DNA of 64,000 nucleotides from Vibrionales bacterium SWAT-3 (GCA_000169995.1 AAZW01000001.1:124001-188000); one strand, 5' to 3'. Numbered from the stretch's first letter, positions 8,984 through 18,558 are shown. Translations and numbers: made by a program. Notes: a model not told the origin generated them from the letters alone.

Positions 8984-10190
8984 TTAAGCGACCGGTACTT
9001 CATACGTTTTTCGCTGGCACATGTACATAGTAATAATTGCAACACAGCTAATCAGAGACAATAACCAGCAGCTCAAAACCATCACCTCGTGAGTTGCAGG
9101 AACGAGGGATAAACAAAACGTAAAACCAAATGCTCCAATCATCTGAAGAGCACCGTAGATAGCACCAACCTGCCCCTTGTGATTAGGAAACAGATACAAT
9201 GCCGAAACACCTGCTATTGCTAATAAGAATGCGGAACCAAAAGCCATCACCGCGAACCCAAATAACATTATTGAATAGCTATGCAGCAAAAGGCTTAATG
9301 TTATGACAACGCTACCCAAAACCTGAATCAGACCACCATAGACTAGAGTCATATTTTCGCTGATACGATGTTTCAGAAACTGGTTCCAAATTAATCTGGA
9401 TACTACGCTACTCGCTATCAAAACCATTGACCCTACGCCATAATCCCGCGGCCGTTAGATCAAACTGATTCTGAGCAACAAAAGAACCCGTTACTTGGAA
9501 AAGCAATAGGCAACTTGTCCCGCTAAACATCATTGCCAAATAACACAGAAACGTTACGTTTGATGTGATGAAAGCATAGTCTCTTAGTATCTGTTTAGGC
9601 TTAATGGCATCTGGATTCTTGTGACTGATCGTTTCGCGTTTCATGACTGAAATAATCAACAGCGTTGCAGTCGATAAACATGCCATGAAGACAAAATTAC
9701 CTTGCCAACCAAAGTGCTGAGTGAGATACCCCCCAAAAATGAGCGTTAGACCAGGTAGGCTCATAAATAGAATCCCATACCAAGCAAGTATCCCCATGAG
9801 TTCAGACTTGCTGAATGCGTCTTGAAGGATAGTGCGGCAAAGTAGATAAAGGCCACCAACACCTAAGCCTTGGATTACCCTGCCCAGCAATAGAACATTT
9901 ATGCTGTCAGCCATAAGAGATGTCATCGAACCAATCACAAATATCACAGATGAAAGAACAGCGACGGGCTTTCGTCCATACCGCTCGGACAACGGTCCGC
10001 AAATTAGCTGACTGCATGCTAAAGCGATAAAAAACAGGCTCAAAGTCTGCTGTACTAACGCCTCTGATGTACGCAGTTCACTTTGTATATCTGGAAAGCT
10101 TGGCGTATACATACTCGACGCAAAAAAATAGCTCGATGCCATTAAGATGCTGATAAATATAATAGTTATTTTAGACACTCGATTTCCCAT
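8984..10190 (-). pseudogene. Bcr/CflA-type MFS drug-efflux transporter, frameshifted
   Basis: The N-terminal part (about 250 residues from ATG 10190) has MYTPSFPDI, the MFS motif GPLSERYGRKP and GRVIQGLGVGG, typical of Bcr/CflA multidrug and sugar-efflux pumps. Near 9441-9443 the frame shifts and ends within some ten codons. The other half, starting VGSMVLIASSVV, continues in another frame to 8984 with the last membrane segments. Removing one T of GGATTATGG restores AAGYGVGSMVLIASS, so a single-base insertion explains the break. The joined product would be about 400 residues, the usual length. It lies 88 bases downstream of an AraC-type gene on the same strand. A sequencing error is the alternative explanation. 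Confidence 0.85.
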
Positions 10191-10278
10191 AAACGTTAAG
10201 AACAGATCATCATGTTAAATAGATCCTCAAACTAAGTTTTTGGGTGAAGCGCCACGATGTTTACAATTTACGCCAGGT

Positions 10279-11067
10279 TTAATTCTGGAGTGCTTTTTTC
10301 TGATGTTCTTTAAATGCAGTAGAGAAAGCAGATAGGCTTGAGTACTCAAGTTCGAATGCAATTTCAGTAGCACTAATCCCTTTTGCCATCATTTTCTCAG
10401 CACGCTCCATCACTACTTTTTGGCGAACCTCCCTGAAAGATGCTTTGAAACTAGTCAAAAAAAGTCGGTTTAAAGTACGTACAGAAGCCCCTGTTTGTTT
10501 AGACAAGTCTGAGATAGATAACTTAATACTCGGCTTATTTGATAATGCATCAATTACCGGTAGCAGCCTTCTGTCCATACCTTCCTTTGCAATTAACGGA
10601 TTGTCGACTGCCTTACAGCGGGTGCATTGATCCATGAGAACCTGAATATAATGGGGCTCAAGCTTTTGCTCCGGCCCACCATTTTTCCATAAGCTGAAAA
10701 GTTGAGTAACGATGGGAGAAATATCCAAGATACATATTTCGGTGAGTTCAGGGATTGAACCTAGTGGTAGGCGAAGTAAGGAGACCTGTGACTGCTTTAA
10801 GGCATCCGCACGATGTGGTACGCCAGCTGGAATGTAAATTAAAGAGCCGGGCATAGAGAGCAAACTATCCTTGTCAGTAGAGATTATTTGGCAGCCTTGG
10901 TGTATAAAAACTAAGTGAGAGTAATCATGGCTGTGAACCTCACTCGAATAATGAGATTCATAATGTTTAACCATCACCTGATGATCATCCAAATTAATTA
11001 TCTCCCCCAGCCTTTCGTTATGATGCATCCAAGTATCACTCCTATTTTTAATCGGCATTCCATTCAT
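10279..11067 (-). CDS. AraC-family transcriptional regulator with cupin sensor domain
   Basis: A 262-residue cytoplasmic DNA-binding protein. The N-terminal part is cupin-like: HYSSEVHSHDYSHLVFIHQG, then PGSLIYIPAGVPHRADAL. The C-terminal part (about 170-262) holds the two helix-turn-helix units of AraC regulators: SISDLSKQTGASVRTLNRLF and ISATEIAFELEYSSLSAFSTAF. It ends shortly after the second unit without the usual SPSEYR-like tail, perhaps a slightly altered C-terminus. It lies just upstream of the frameshifted MFS gene on the same strand, so the two probably formed a regulator-pump unit. The ligand is unknown. Confidence 0.85.
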   Translation of the reverse strand: MNGMPIKNRSDTWMHHNERLGEIINLDDHQVMVKHYESHYSSEVHSHDYSHLVFIHQGCQIISTDKDSLLSMPGSLIYIPAGVPHRADALKQSQVSLLRLPLGSIPELTEICILDISPIVTQLFSLWKNGGPEQKLEPHYIQVLMDQCTRCKAVDNPLIAKEGMDRRLLPVIDALSNKPSIKLSISDLSKQTGASVRTLNRLFLTSFKASFREVRQKVVMERAEKMMAKGISATEIAFELEYSSLSAFSTAFKEHQKKALQN

Positions 11068-11346
11068 ATTCTCAAGTCATCGAACAATCGAGCCTGGTTC
11101 TCTGACACTACCTCTGATAAACGCGGAATTATTTATATCTTACGACAACTCTTATCGATGACACGACAATAAGTCGGAACAATGCTAGTCCCCTAGTCGC
11201 TATACTTCATAAAGGAACATATAAGCCCCGCACCAGCTCAATGCTCTCTAACTAGGTCAGACGTCGATCATTTTTGAACAATTCCATGATTTATAAGGCA
11301 AAAAGGTTTATACATAATAATGTGTTATCTAATCGACTAAATCATC

Positions 11347-12678
11347 ATGACGCTCAAAGAAATCCTAAAAATTCCCAATGTTCGCTACTTCTTAATGTTT
11401 CGAAGCAGCTACTTTGCGCGTTTTTATTACCCAATATTCACTCTGCTCTACTTAGATTACGGCCTAACCCTGTCTCAATTCGCCATGCTCAACGTAGTTT
11501 GGGCGGCCACCATCGTACTTGCTGAAGTCCCATCGGGGGCATTCGCCGACACCTTGGGTCGGAAGAAGTTGGTGGTACTCTCTTCCCTTGTGATGTTTGT
11601 TGAAATCGCCATGATCGCCTTGGTACCGACCGAAAACCCGAACTTGGTGTTCATGGTCTTTTTGGTCAACCGGATACTCAGCGGGTTAGCCATGGCATTG
11701 GCAAGTGGTGCTGATGAAGCACTGGCGTATGACACTTTAAAGGAACAAGGCAATGAAGAGTTGTGGCCTCGTGTGTTGCAGATCCAGCTCCGTATCGCCT
11801 CAAGCGTTGGTATCTTTGTCACCTTGATCGGTGCGGCGATGTACGACGTGGAATTCATGGCGAACATCTTTCATTTCCTTGGATTAGCCGAGCCTGAAAG
11901 CACCAAAGACCTGATGCGTATACCTGTATTTGCCACTTTATTGGTTGCACTACTCGCGATTTATGCGGCGGTAAACATGCGTGAAGAAAAGAAAGTGATG
12001 CCAAATGGTCAAACGAAGTTAGCAACGACCATCGCCAGCCTCAAGTTAACCGCTGATACAGGTAAGTGGGTACTCGCTACGCCCTACGTACTTTTCATAC
12101 TGCTCTACTACAGCCTGTTCGAACACACATCGCGCATGTTCTTAACCATGAACAGCCAATACTATCTCGCTATCGATATTCCTATTATCTATTTTGGTTT
12201 TATTGGCGCGGGAATCAGTCTGCTAAAAATTATTTTAGCGGGACAAAGCCGCAGGTTAGCAGAAAGTATCGAGCCGAAAACCTTTATTATCGTCATGGGC
12301 TTAGCAAGTATCGCTACCTACTATTGGATCAGTTTAGGCTGGTCGATCTATGGGGTAATTCCTGCACTGGTACTGATCTTTATCATCATGACGATGAACA
12401 TTTTTATCAGTTACCATCTGAACAAAAAGACCGAGTCGCATAACCGAGCCACAGTTCTGAGCTTCAAAGGTTTGATGTTTAACCTCGGATACGGACTGAT
12501 CGGTATTTTGTATGCTTACTACTACAAATTGGTCTCTAATAATTACACCGAGCAAGAAATAGAACAGAACCTCGCCTTCTTAGCATCGCTGTCTTCGTTC
12601 TGCTATTACTTCGCCTTGTTGTTCGTTTTGATTAGCGCGTTGTTCTATTTCAAAAACAAGAAACAGCCGATCTTCTGA
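11347..12678 (+). CDS. MFS transporter
   Basis: A 443-residue inner-membrane protein of the major facilitator superfamily with about 12 hydrophobic segments. The inter-helix motif between segments 2 and 3 is visible as GAFADTLGRKKLV, preceded by VLAEVPSG, as in drug- or solute-efflux members. A loop near residues 175-190 and a C-terminal lysine-rich tail complete it. ATG 11347 gives an N-terminus that begins just before the first membrane segment. It is not obviously in an operon; the next gene starts 123 bases downstream behind its own structured leader. Substrate unknown. Confidence 0.8.
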   Translation: MTLKEILKIPNVRYFLMFRSSYFARFYYPIFTLLYLDYGLTLSQFAMLNVVWAATIVLAEVPSGAFADTLGRKKLVVLSSLVMFVEIAMIALVPTENPNLVFMVFLVNRILSGLAMALASGADEALAYDTLKEQGNEELWPRVLQIQLRIASSVGIFVTLIGAAMYDVEFMANIFHFLGLAEPESTKDLMRIPVFATLLVALLAIYAAVNMREEKKVMPNGQTKLATTIASLKLTADTGKWVLATPYVLFILLYYSLFEHTSRMFLTMNSQYYLAIDIPIIYFGFIGAGISLLKIILAGQSRRLAESIEPKTFIIVMGLASIATYYWISLGWSIYGVIPALVLIFIIMTMNIFISYHLNKKTESHNRATVLSFKGLMFNLGYGLIGILYAYYYKLVSNNYTEQEIEQNLAFLASLSSFCYYFALLFVLISALFYFKNKKQPIF

Positions 12679-12733
12679 AGAGCGCTCTAATACTGAATAG
12701 AGAATAAAGGTGAGCCTGTGGCTATAAACAGAT

Positions 12734-12804
12734 CATGACACTTCTTATCATGTGATTTTTTGTTAGTATCACCATCAAATTACATCACACATGGAAGTGT
12801 CATG
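12734..12804 (+). promoter_or_regulatory. 11-bp perfect inverted repeat enclosing the EamA ribosome site and start codon
   Basis: CATGACACTTC (12734-12744) and GAAGTGTCATG (12794-12804) are exact reverse complements separated by 49 bases. The 3' arm contains the GGAAGTG ribosome site and the ATG of the EamA gene. Inside the loop, CATGTGAT (12749-12756) can pair imperfectly with ATCACACATG, lengthening the stem. If the whole segment is transcribed, the stem would hide the start codon. If the promoter lies within the loop, it could instead be an operator pair. Confidence 0.6.
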
Positions 12805-13683
12805 TCTTTTAGTTGGATCGCCTTTACCCTGCTTGCTGCCTTCAGCCAATCTTGGCGCAATGCCTTTCAAAGCAAGCTAGCCGGCACAATGAGTGTGGCT
12901 GGCGTGACGCTGGCTCGTTTTATTTGGGCAGGGCCGATTGCGCTTCTCTACCTCTACGCTTTATATCAATGGCAGCCAGTCTCAGCGCCTAATTTTTCTG
13001 GTGAGTTTGTTTTCTACATAGTTGCTGCGGCAATTATGCAGGTCCTTGCGACCGGCTTGATGGTGATACTATTCAAGCTTGAAAACTATGCGATTGGTGC
13101 TGGGCTTGCCAAGTGTAAGGCCCCGGTTTCTGCTGTACTTTCCGTGTTGTTTTTTGGTACAGCGTTGACTGTTACAGGTTGGATAGGCGTATTAATCGGC
13201 ACATTGGGCGTGCTCATCATGAGTAGCGCTTCTGGTTGGCGAAGCCTCTCTCCTAAAGTCTTTTGCTTGGGTATGGCATGTAGCACCGCCTTTGCACTAA
13301 CCTCGCTTTGGGTACGTGAAGCGAGCCTAAGTATTGGACTCCCTTTCCCTCATAGCGCTGCTTGGGTGCTGTTTTTGGTCATTAGCCTACAGACATTAAT
13401 TATCTGCACATTTCTCCTGATTAAAGAGCCAGATACATTGCGCCTGATATTCAAAAAATCAAAACTGGTAGTGATGACAAGCCTAGCGAGTGTGATTGGT
13501 TCTCTTGGCTGGTTTAGCGCGATGTCTCTTCAAGCTGTGCCATACGTGAAAACACTAGGCCAAGTTGAAGTGGTCTTTATGGTATTAATCTCCTACTTCT
13601 GGTTAGGGCAGAGCATTGCCCGCAAAGACATCCTTGCGCTGATATTGCTTTCAGTCGCTGCAATCTTGGTGATGTGGCAATGA
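12802..13683 (+). CDS. EamA/DMT-family transporter
   Basis: A 293-residue inner-membrane protein of the drug/metabolite transporter superfamily with ten hydrophobic segments arranged as two five-helix halves. The start ATG 12802 (MSFSWIAFTLLAAF) is chosen over an upstream in-frame start because of the GGAAGTG site directly before it and because the first membrane segment begins there. The second half includes SLGWFSAMSLQAVPYVKTLGQVEVVF, the motif-like end of EamA domains. The transported compound is unknown. Start codon and ribosome site lie inside a strong inverted repeat. Confidence 0.85.
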   Translation: MSFSWIAFTLLAAFSQSWRNAFQSKLAGTMSVAGVTLARFIWAGPIALLYLYALYQWQPVSAPNFSGEFVFYIVAAAIMQVLATGLMVILFKLENYAIGAGLAKCKAPVSAVLSVLFFGTALTVTGWIGVLIGTLGVLIMSSASGWRSLSPKVFCLGMACSTAFALTSLWVREASLSIGLPFPHSAAWVLFLVISLQTLIICTFLLIKEPDTLRLIFKKSKLVVMTSLASVIGSLGWFSAMSLQAVPYVKTLGQVEVVFMVLISYFWLGQSIARKDILALILLSVAAILVMWQ

Positions 13684-13744
13684 AGAGCATGTGGCAATAA
13701 ACAGGTAAGGTTCCTTCCCCCCTTTCAGTTACAGTATCCAAACC

Positions 13745-13778
13745 TTTACGCCGTCTAAAAATCATACGATGGCGTAAA
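13745..13778. repeat. Inverted repeat downstream of EamA gene
   Basis: TTTACGCCGTC (13745-13755) pairs with GATGGCGTAAA (13768-13778), with one G-T pair and a 12-nt loop. No T-run follows on either strand, so it is either a weak terminator or an operator for the small secreted protein gene that starts about 80 bases on. Confidence 0.5.
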
Positions 13779-13861
13779 ATGATAAATACCGACCTCACAT
13801 AATTTTTATAGTGCGCCTATCAGCTATCCACATATAACTTTAGCCAATAGGAAAACAATCT

Positions 13862-14113
13862 ATGAAAACATTTGTTCAAATCACTCTAGCCACGATCCTT
13901 GCGACAACGTCAATGATGACACTGGCAGAAACAACAAACGACGCTCACTCTCAAGCCGAAGCTACAACCGTAAAACATGAATCGATGACAGTCACGCTTA
14001 ACGATAAACACTTTGCGCCTACGGCAGCTACAGTCAATGCAGTAAGTACGACAAAGACAGCCACACAAGCGTCAAACAACAAAACAAAGTCAGCACAAGA
14101 ATCCGACATATAG
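13862..14113 (+). CDS. Small secreted protein of unknown function
   Basis: An 83-residue product with a clear signal peptide (MKTFVQITLATILATTSMMTLA, cut near Ala-Glu) leaving about 60 residues rich in Thr, Ala, Ser and Lys, without Cys or any domain I recognise. The mature part is low-complexity and polar, likely disordered in the periplasm. An AATAGGAAAACA stretch 5' of ATG 13862 can serve as ribosome site. It stands alone between an EamA transporter and an oxidoreductase gene. Confidence 0.6.
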   Translation: MKTFVQITLATILATTSMMTLAETTNDAHSQAEATTVKHESMTVTLNDKHFAPTAATVNAVSTTKTATQASNNKTKSAQESDI

Positions 14114-14303
14114 TCTCAAAATCAGTGACACGAAAATGAGTTACTTGGTTGAACAGCACCAGTCTGGCATTATGAAACGGCATTGATGGGAATAACTTAC
14201 CACTTTCCACCAATGCCTATCCTATTGCCAGCACCAGGCTGCTTGTGAGCGCGCTACCTTTAAATCGAATACGTTCACTTAACCCAACTTAAGTAATCGA
14301 CTC

Positions 14304-15293
14304 ATGACAGATACCAAAAGAAACACCCAAATTAGCCAGTTCCGTTTCGGTCAGCCGAAAGAATCTCTCAAGATCGAGCATGTCGCTTTGGGAACACTCG
14401 ATAAAGATAAGGTTCGAGTACAGATTGAAGCGACCAATATTAACCCAAGTGACCTGTTGTCGATTCATGGTGTGGGGCAATACAAACACAGCCACCAGCC
14501 ACCCAGAGTTCCAGGATTTGAAGCCGTTGGTACGATCTTAGAGTCTGAATATGCTGATTTTACTGTGGGCCAGCGAGTGCTGGTGGCGACAAGTGGAACA
14601 TGGCAAAGATACATCGATGTGTCACCTGACAACCTTTTCCACCTGCCTCAACATATGGATAACGGCTACGCATGTCAGTTATACATTAATGCGCTCACCG
14701 CGTGGGTACTGACGACAGAAGTGGCGAAGTTGACCAAAGAAGATGTGTTGATCATCAATGCCGGCAGTTCAGCGATTGGTAAGATTTTCTCCCAATTATC
14801 AAGGTCACTTGGATTTCAAATCATCGTCGTGACGTCACAGCCCAAACGCGCTCTTACGACTTCAAAACATGTGTTGGATGCCAAAAATGACTTAGTTACA
14901 CAAATCCAGAAACTTGACCTGCCGCAACCAACGGTTGCCTTTGATGCGATTGGCGGTTCACCCGGAACCGAGCTTATTCACACGCTGGGCAAGCAAGGGC
15001 GTTTCATCAACTATGGTACGCTTTCTCTGGATTTTTATGAGCCGCGTTTCTTCGAGTATGCTAAAAACCAAGCTATCGATTTCAGCACCTTCTTCTTGAG
15101 GTATTGGGAAGAAGCTGAAGGTAAAAAAGTACGCCGTGACAAATTCGAGTCCATGCTCGATCACTTCATCAAAAACGAGATTCAACTCGAAGTCGACCGT
15201 TATTTTCCTCTCGAACAAATTCAGACAGCGATTGATCTTATTGAATCAAAAACCACACGATTAGATGGCAAGATCATCTTGCTGCCAGTTTAA
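14304..15293 (+). CDS. Medium-chain dehydrogenase/reductase (quinone or enoyl reductase-like)
   Basis: A 329-residue cytoplasmic NAD(P)H-dependent oxidoreductase of the zinc-free MDR type. The N-terminal GroES-like half has INPSDLLSIHGVGQY and RVPGFEAVGTI. The Rossmann half carries INAGSSAIGKIFSQLSRSLG, the nucleotide-binding region in the form used by 2-enoyl thioester reductases and quinone oxidoreductases. No structural-zinc Cys cluster is present. VAFDAIGGSPGTELI and a C-terminal RLDGKIILLPV tail fit the family. Reaction and substrate cannot be fixed by sequence alone. It is a single gene, with a hairpin between it and the convergent ABC operon. Confidence 0.8.
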   Translation: MTDTKRNTQISQFRFGQPKESLKIEHVALGTLDKDKVRVQIEATNINPSDLLSIHGVGQYKHSHQPPRVPGFEAVGTILESEYADFTVGQRVLVATSGTWQRYIDVSPDNLFHLPQHMDNGYACQLYINALTAWVLTTEVAKLTKEDVLIINAGSSAIGKIFSQLSRSLGFQIIVVTSQPKRALTTSKHVLDAKNDLVTQIQKLDLPQPTVAFDAIGGSPGTELIHTLGKQGRFINYGTLSLDFYEPRFFEYAKNQAIDFSTFFLRYWEEAEGKKVRRDKFESMLDHFIKNEIQLEVDRYFPLEQIQTAIDLIESKTTRLDGKIILLPV

Positions 15294-15312
15294 ATTGAAG
15301 ATATTTAGGAAT

Positions 15313-15347
15313 GCACTTTCAACCACCAGAGTAATGGTCGAAAGTGC
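15313..15347. terminator. Hairpin between convergent oxidoreductase and permease genes
   Basis: GCACTTTCAACCA (15313-15325) pairs with TGGTCGAAAGTGC (15335-15347) with one mismatch. It lies 20 bases after the oxidoreductase stop, but a T-run is absent, so termination here is uncertain. Confidence 0.5.
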
Positions 15348-15417
15348 CAGTGTGAAAATAGTGGTTAGAATTCCATAGGCTCTATGGTTAGTGCATTTTC
15401 CAGATTAAACCGAAAAG

Positions 15418-16416
15418 CTACTTGCGCCAGACAAGATACAAAACAAACAACCCACCCAGCGCCGCTGTTACAATCCCAACTGGAAGTTCTTGTGGTGCCA
15501 ATATCGTCCTACTTACCACATCCCCAAAAAGCAAAAGCACCGCCCCCCAAAGTGCGATCAAAGGAATGGCTCGTTTATGGGTTACCCCAGAAAATGGTCG
15601 AACAAGATGAGGCACCATCAAACCAATAAAGCCAACCACGCCGGTCATTGCAACGATTGATGCAGTACAAAACGCGCAGCAGAGAAAAATCTCGCTTTGT
15701 AGACGATGAACGTTGATGCCCAATGAGCTTGTCGTTTGCTCGCTCACTAATAAGGTGTCGAGTTCGCGATAACGCTTAACCACTAAGGCAACCAGACACA
15801 GCACACCCACCAAAGCAAAAATCAAATTATCCCAACGAGCAAGTCCTAAACCTCCCATCGTCCAGAATAAAATTGAGCTCGCCGCTCTTTGATCGCCGGA
15901 ATAGATTAAAAAGCTGGTGATTGCTCCAAATAGGAATGAAATAGCCAAACCACACAAGATCAGGTTGTCGTTGCCCTTTTTCTTCTGCATCGAGAACAGA
16001 ATCAAAACGGCTGTGGCTGAAACAATACCTCCTGAGAACGCCGCCAACGGCAATGACCAAATGCCCAAGGCATCACCCAATTGAGTGATCACCAATACTG
16101 CACCAGCAGACGCACCTGATGACAAGCCAAACAGAAATGGATCCGCCAAGTCATTGCGTGTCGACGTCTGGAGTAAGGCTCCTACCATCGCCAGCCCCCC
16201 ACCAGCAATAACAGCCAGTAGCGCCCTAGGTAACCTAAGGTCGAACAGTATTCTGCTTGCTATATCAGGGCTTGGATCATTAAAAGAAATCAATCCAACC
16301 ATCACCTCTTTAAAAGAAAGAGGGACAGAGCCAAATTGTAAGCTCATCATAAAGGCGAGCAGCATTGCGCCGATACCCATCAACCAAGCTGCTCGATATT
16401 TATCAAATAAAATCAA
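15418..16416 (-). CDS. FecCD/BtuC-type ABC importer permease
   Basis: A 332-residue inner-membrane permease of the iron-siderophore/heme/cobalamin class with about nine to ten hydrophobic segments. Family signatures are PRALLAVIAGGGLAMVGALLQ, DPFLFGLSSGASAGAVLVI and, near the C-terminus, GVVGFIGLMVPHLVRPFSGVTHKRAIP, the region that contacts the ATPase. It ends an operon ATPase - binding protein - permease, 35 bases after the binding-protein gene. One permease would work as a homodimer, as in BtuC. Confidence 0.9.
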   Translation of the reverse strand: MILFDKYRAAWLMGIGAMLLAFMMSLQFGSVPLSFKEVMVGLISFNDPSPDIASRILFDLRLPRALLAVIAGGGLAMVGALLQTSTRNDLADPFLFGLSSGASAGAVLVITQLGDALGIWSLPLAAFSGGIVSATAVLILFSMQKKKGNDNLILCGLAISFLFGAITSFLIYSGDQRAASSILFWTMGGLGLARWDNLIFALVGVLCLVALVVKRYRELDTLLVSEQTTSSLGINVHRLQSEIFLCCAFCTASIVAMTGVVGFIGLMVPHLVRPFSGVTHKRAIPLIALWGAVLLLFGDVVSRTILAPQELPVGIVTAALGGLFVLYLVWRK

Positions 16417-16451
16417 AAGACTACTACTCTTTTCGATAATAACCTTGCCTG

Positions 16452-17414
16452 CTATTCAGAAACAAACGCGGCTGCAAGTTTCTCAATAGCATCAATATTG
16501 GCTGGCCCAGGGGTTAGCTGCTCATAACGCAATTTAACATAGCGACCAGCAGTCACCGCATTGGTGTATTTCATTAACGGATGCGCTTCTAGAAAACGTT
16601 GCAACGAATCGGCACCACTTGCAGTTTGGTAGTCGAGAAGAATGATGACATCAGGGTTGGCGCTAGCCACATTTTCCCAAGAAGTTCGTGCCCAGCTGGC
16701 TTCCATATCACCTGTAATATTGTGTCCACCGGCTGCTTCAATCATTGCATTAGGCATTCCGTACTTACCTGAAGTAAAAGGCTTGTCTTCACCGGAATCA
16801 AACAGAAAGACTTTTGGACTAGGTTTTCCAGACGCTTTTTGTTGTTCAGCGACTTTTGCGATTCTCTCTTTCCAACAGTTCACCAGAGCTTCGGCCTCTG
16901 GCTGTTTATCGAAAATAACGCCTAGCTTTTCGATATCATCATAAAGTAAGTCCATGGTAGCGCCTTGCTTTTGGCTCTGAGTATGAATACAGCTTTCCGA
17001 CAACACTAAGGTATCGATTCCATAAGGTTTCAGCGTTTGAGGCGTCACTTCTCCCCCTACTTTCATCCCGTAATTCCAGCCAGCAAAAAAGAAATCGGCA
17101 TCCGAGGCAATCAATGTTTCTAATGACGGGTACTTAGGGGCAAGCTCTGGAATATCGCCTAAGCGTTGTTTGAATGAACCAGACATCTTGTACCAACCAG
17201 TAATGCCCGTCACACCCACCATGTCCTCCTGAAGGCCAAGAGCAAATGCCATATCAGCCATGTTTATGTCATGCACGACCGCACGCGAAGGGTGCTTCTC
17301 AATCGTTAGTGGGCTCCCGCAATTATCTACCGTAACCGGGTATTGAGTGCTTGTTGCATGAGCTATAGATAAAGGTAAAAGACACAAAAGGCTAGAAATT
17401 ACAGGCCACTTCAT
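16452..17414 (-). CDS. Periplasmic substrate-binding protein, iron/cobalamin class
   Basis: A 320-residue secreted protein (signal peptide ending near ATSTQ) of the two-lobed, rigid-helix FecB/BtuF class: N-terminal TVDNCGSPLTIEKHPSRAVVHDINMAD, then DADFFFAGWNYG and a late SANPDVIILLDYQ. It delivers the ligand to the adjacent permease. The gene overlaps the upstream ATPase gene by four bases (ATGA), indicating translational coupling. The ligand (ferric siderophore, cobalamin or another metallophore) cannot be chosen from sequence; no TonB-dependent receptor gene is nearby. Confidence 0.88.
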   Translation of the reverse strand: MKWPVISSLLCLLPLSIAHATSTQYPVTVDNCGSPLTIEKHPSRAVVHDINMADMAFALGLQEDMVGVTGITGWYKMSGSFKQRLGDIPELAPKYPSLETLIASDADFFFAGWNYGMKVGGEVTPQTLKPYGIDTLVLSESCIHTQSQKQGATMDLLYDDIEKLGVIFDKQPEAEALVNCWKERIAKVAEQQKASGKPSPKVFLFDSGEDKPFTSGKYGMPNAMIEAAGGHNITGDMEASWARTSWENVASANPDVIILLDYQTASGADSLQRFLEAHPLMKYTNAVTAGRYVKLRYEQLTPGPANIDAIEKLAAAFVSE

Positions 17415-18229
17415 TGGGCTGCTCCTATTAGAGATAAATTAGAGTGATTGGATGCAGCTTCAAAATGATGGATGGTGCTGCACATATTGGGGTGATTGAA
17501 CGACAAAACGCGCAATCCAAAAACGGGAACCATATAGCGGTCTTGGATGACTGTATCTGGAGATGCAAATGTGACCATTTTTTGGTCAGACATCAGAAGA
17601 ACTTTATCGGCAAATGGGGCGACTAAGGGCAGATCATGCAGCACGATAACTGATGCAATGCCGCGTTGCTTAATAAGGCTCAGAAGTTCAAGACGAGCCA
17701 GAGGGTCAAGATGATTAGTGGGCTCGTCTAGCAACAAAAGCCTAGGCTCTTGTGCAAATGCTCGCGCAATACTTGCACGTTGTTGTTCACCACCCGATAA
17801 CTCACCAAAGCTATGTTGGCTTTTATGTAATAACCCAACATCTTCCATTGCCTGTTTGACTGCTCGCTTGTGCTCTTTCGCACTGCAGCAAAAAGTATGC
17901 GGCGTACGCCCCAAGCCAACGTATTCAGAGACACTCAAACGGGGATCCACATGCTCATGTTGTGTAACCACCGCGACCTTTTTCGCTACCTGTTGCCTTG
18001 CTAGACTTTCAAGTTCGATACCAGACAACAACATCTCGCCGGCAACGGCTTTGTACTCGCCTGTAATTCCTTTTAGTAAGCTAGACTTTCCACTTCCATT
18101 CGGCCCAATGATGGCAATACACTCCCCATCATTCACGTCAAATGTCACATCCGAGACCGCCCTCCAGTTAGCTAAACCATTGGCGCAGAGCCCCTTCACT
18201 GACAATACAGGTTTGTTCAATTTCCCCAC
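17411..18229 (-). CDS. ABC importer ATPase (FecE/BtuD class)
   Basis: A 272-residue cytoplasmic ATPase powering the adjacent importer. Walker A GPNGSGKS at 42-49, signature LSGGE at 144-148, Walker B LLLLDEP at 164-170 and the switch His in VLHD are all present. The N-terminal start is uncertain: the frame opens with GTG at 18229, with no good ribosome site, and other weak starts lie close by before the first conserved strand. It is first in the three-gene operon. An 18-bp palindrome 24 bases upstream suggests operator control of the whole unit. Confidence 0.88.
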   Translation of the reverse strand: MGKLNKPVLSVKGLCANGLANWRAVSDVTFDVNDGECIAIIGPNGSGKSSLLKGITGEYKAVAGEMLLSGIELESLARQQVAKKVAVVTQHEHVDPRLSVSEYVGLGRTPHTFCCSAKEHKRAVKQAMEDVGLLHKSQHSFGELSGGEQQRASIARAFAQEPRLLLLDEPTNHLDPLARLELLSLIKQRGIASVIVLHDLPLVAPFADKVLLMSDQKMVTFASPDTVIQDRYMVPVFGLRVLSFNHPNMCSTIHHFEAASNHSNLSLIGAAQ

Positions 18230-18252
18230 CGAGTATCAAAAAACAAGATTTA

Positions 18253-18270
18253 GTTATGTTATAACATAAC
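18253..18270. promoter_or_regulatory. 18-bp perfect palindrome upstream of the ABC importer operon
   Basis: GTTATGTTATAACATAAC is an exact palindrome located 24 bases before the operon's first codon, in the place expected for a metal-responsive repressor. Its TGTTATA/TATAACA halves recall Zur boxes of gammaproteobacteria, but spacing and flanks differ, and it is not a Fur box. The remaining 18230-18558 gap is AT-rich and shows no gene. Confidence 0.6.
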
Positions 18271-18558
18271 AATAAATTAAAAATATAGTTATTAATAAAT
18301 AATCTTAGAAGGCACCAATCAACGCGAGAAACTCCAAGTACCCTAACCGAGCCTAGAGAGTAAGAACCTATTTAGGGGGTATTTATCCAGCTATCAACTG
18401 ATCCATTCCTTCAAGAATCAAGTACAAGTTACTAATAATTCGATATAAATCGCTTTAGTCTCTGAAATTGTCGTCTACAGTTTGAGAGAGTCTACCGTGA
18501 TAGTAATCGCCAACACATAACACCTTTGGTGAGCGCTTTTTGATTACAAGGAGAGGAA

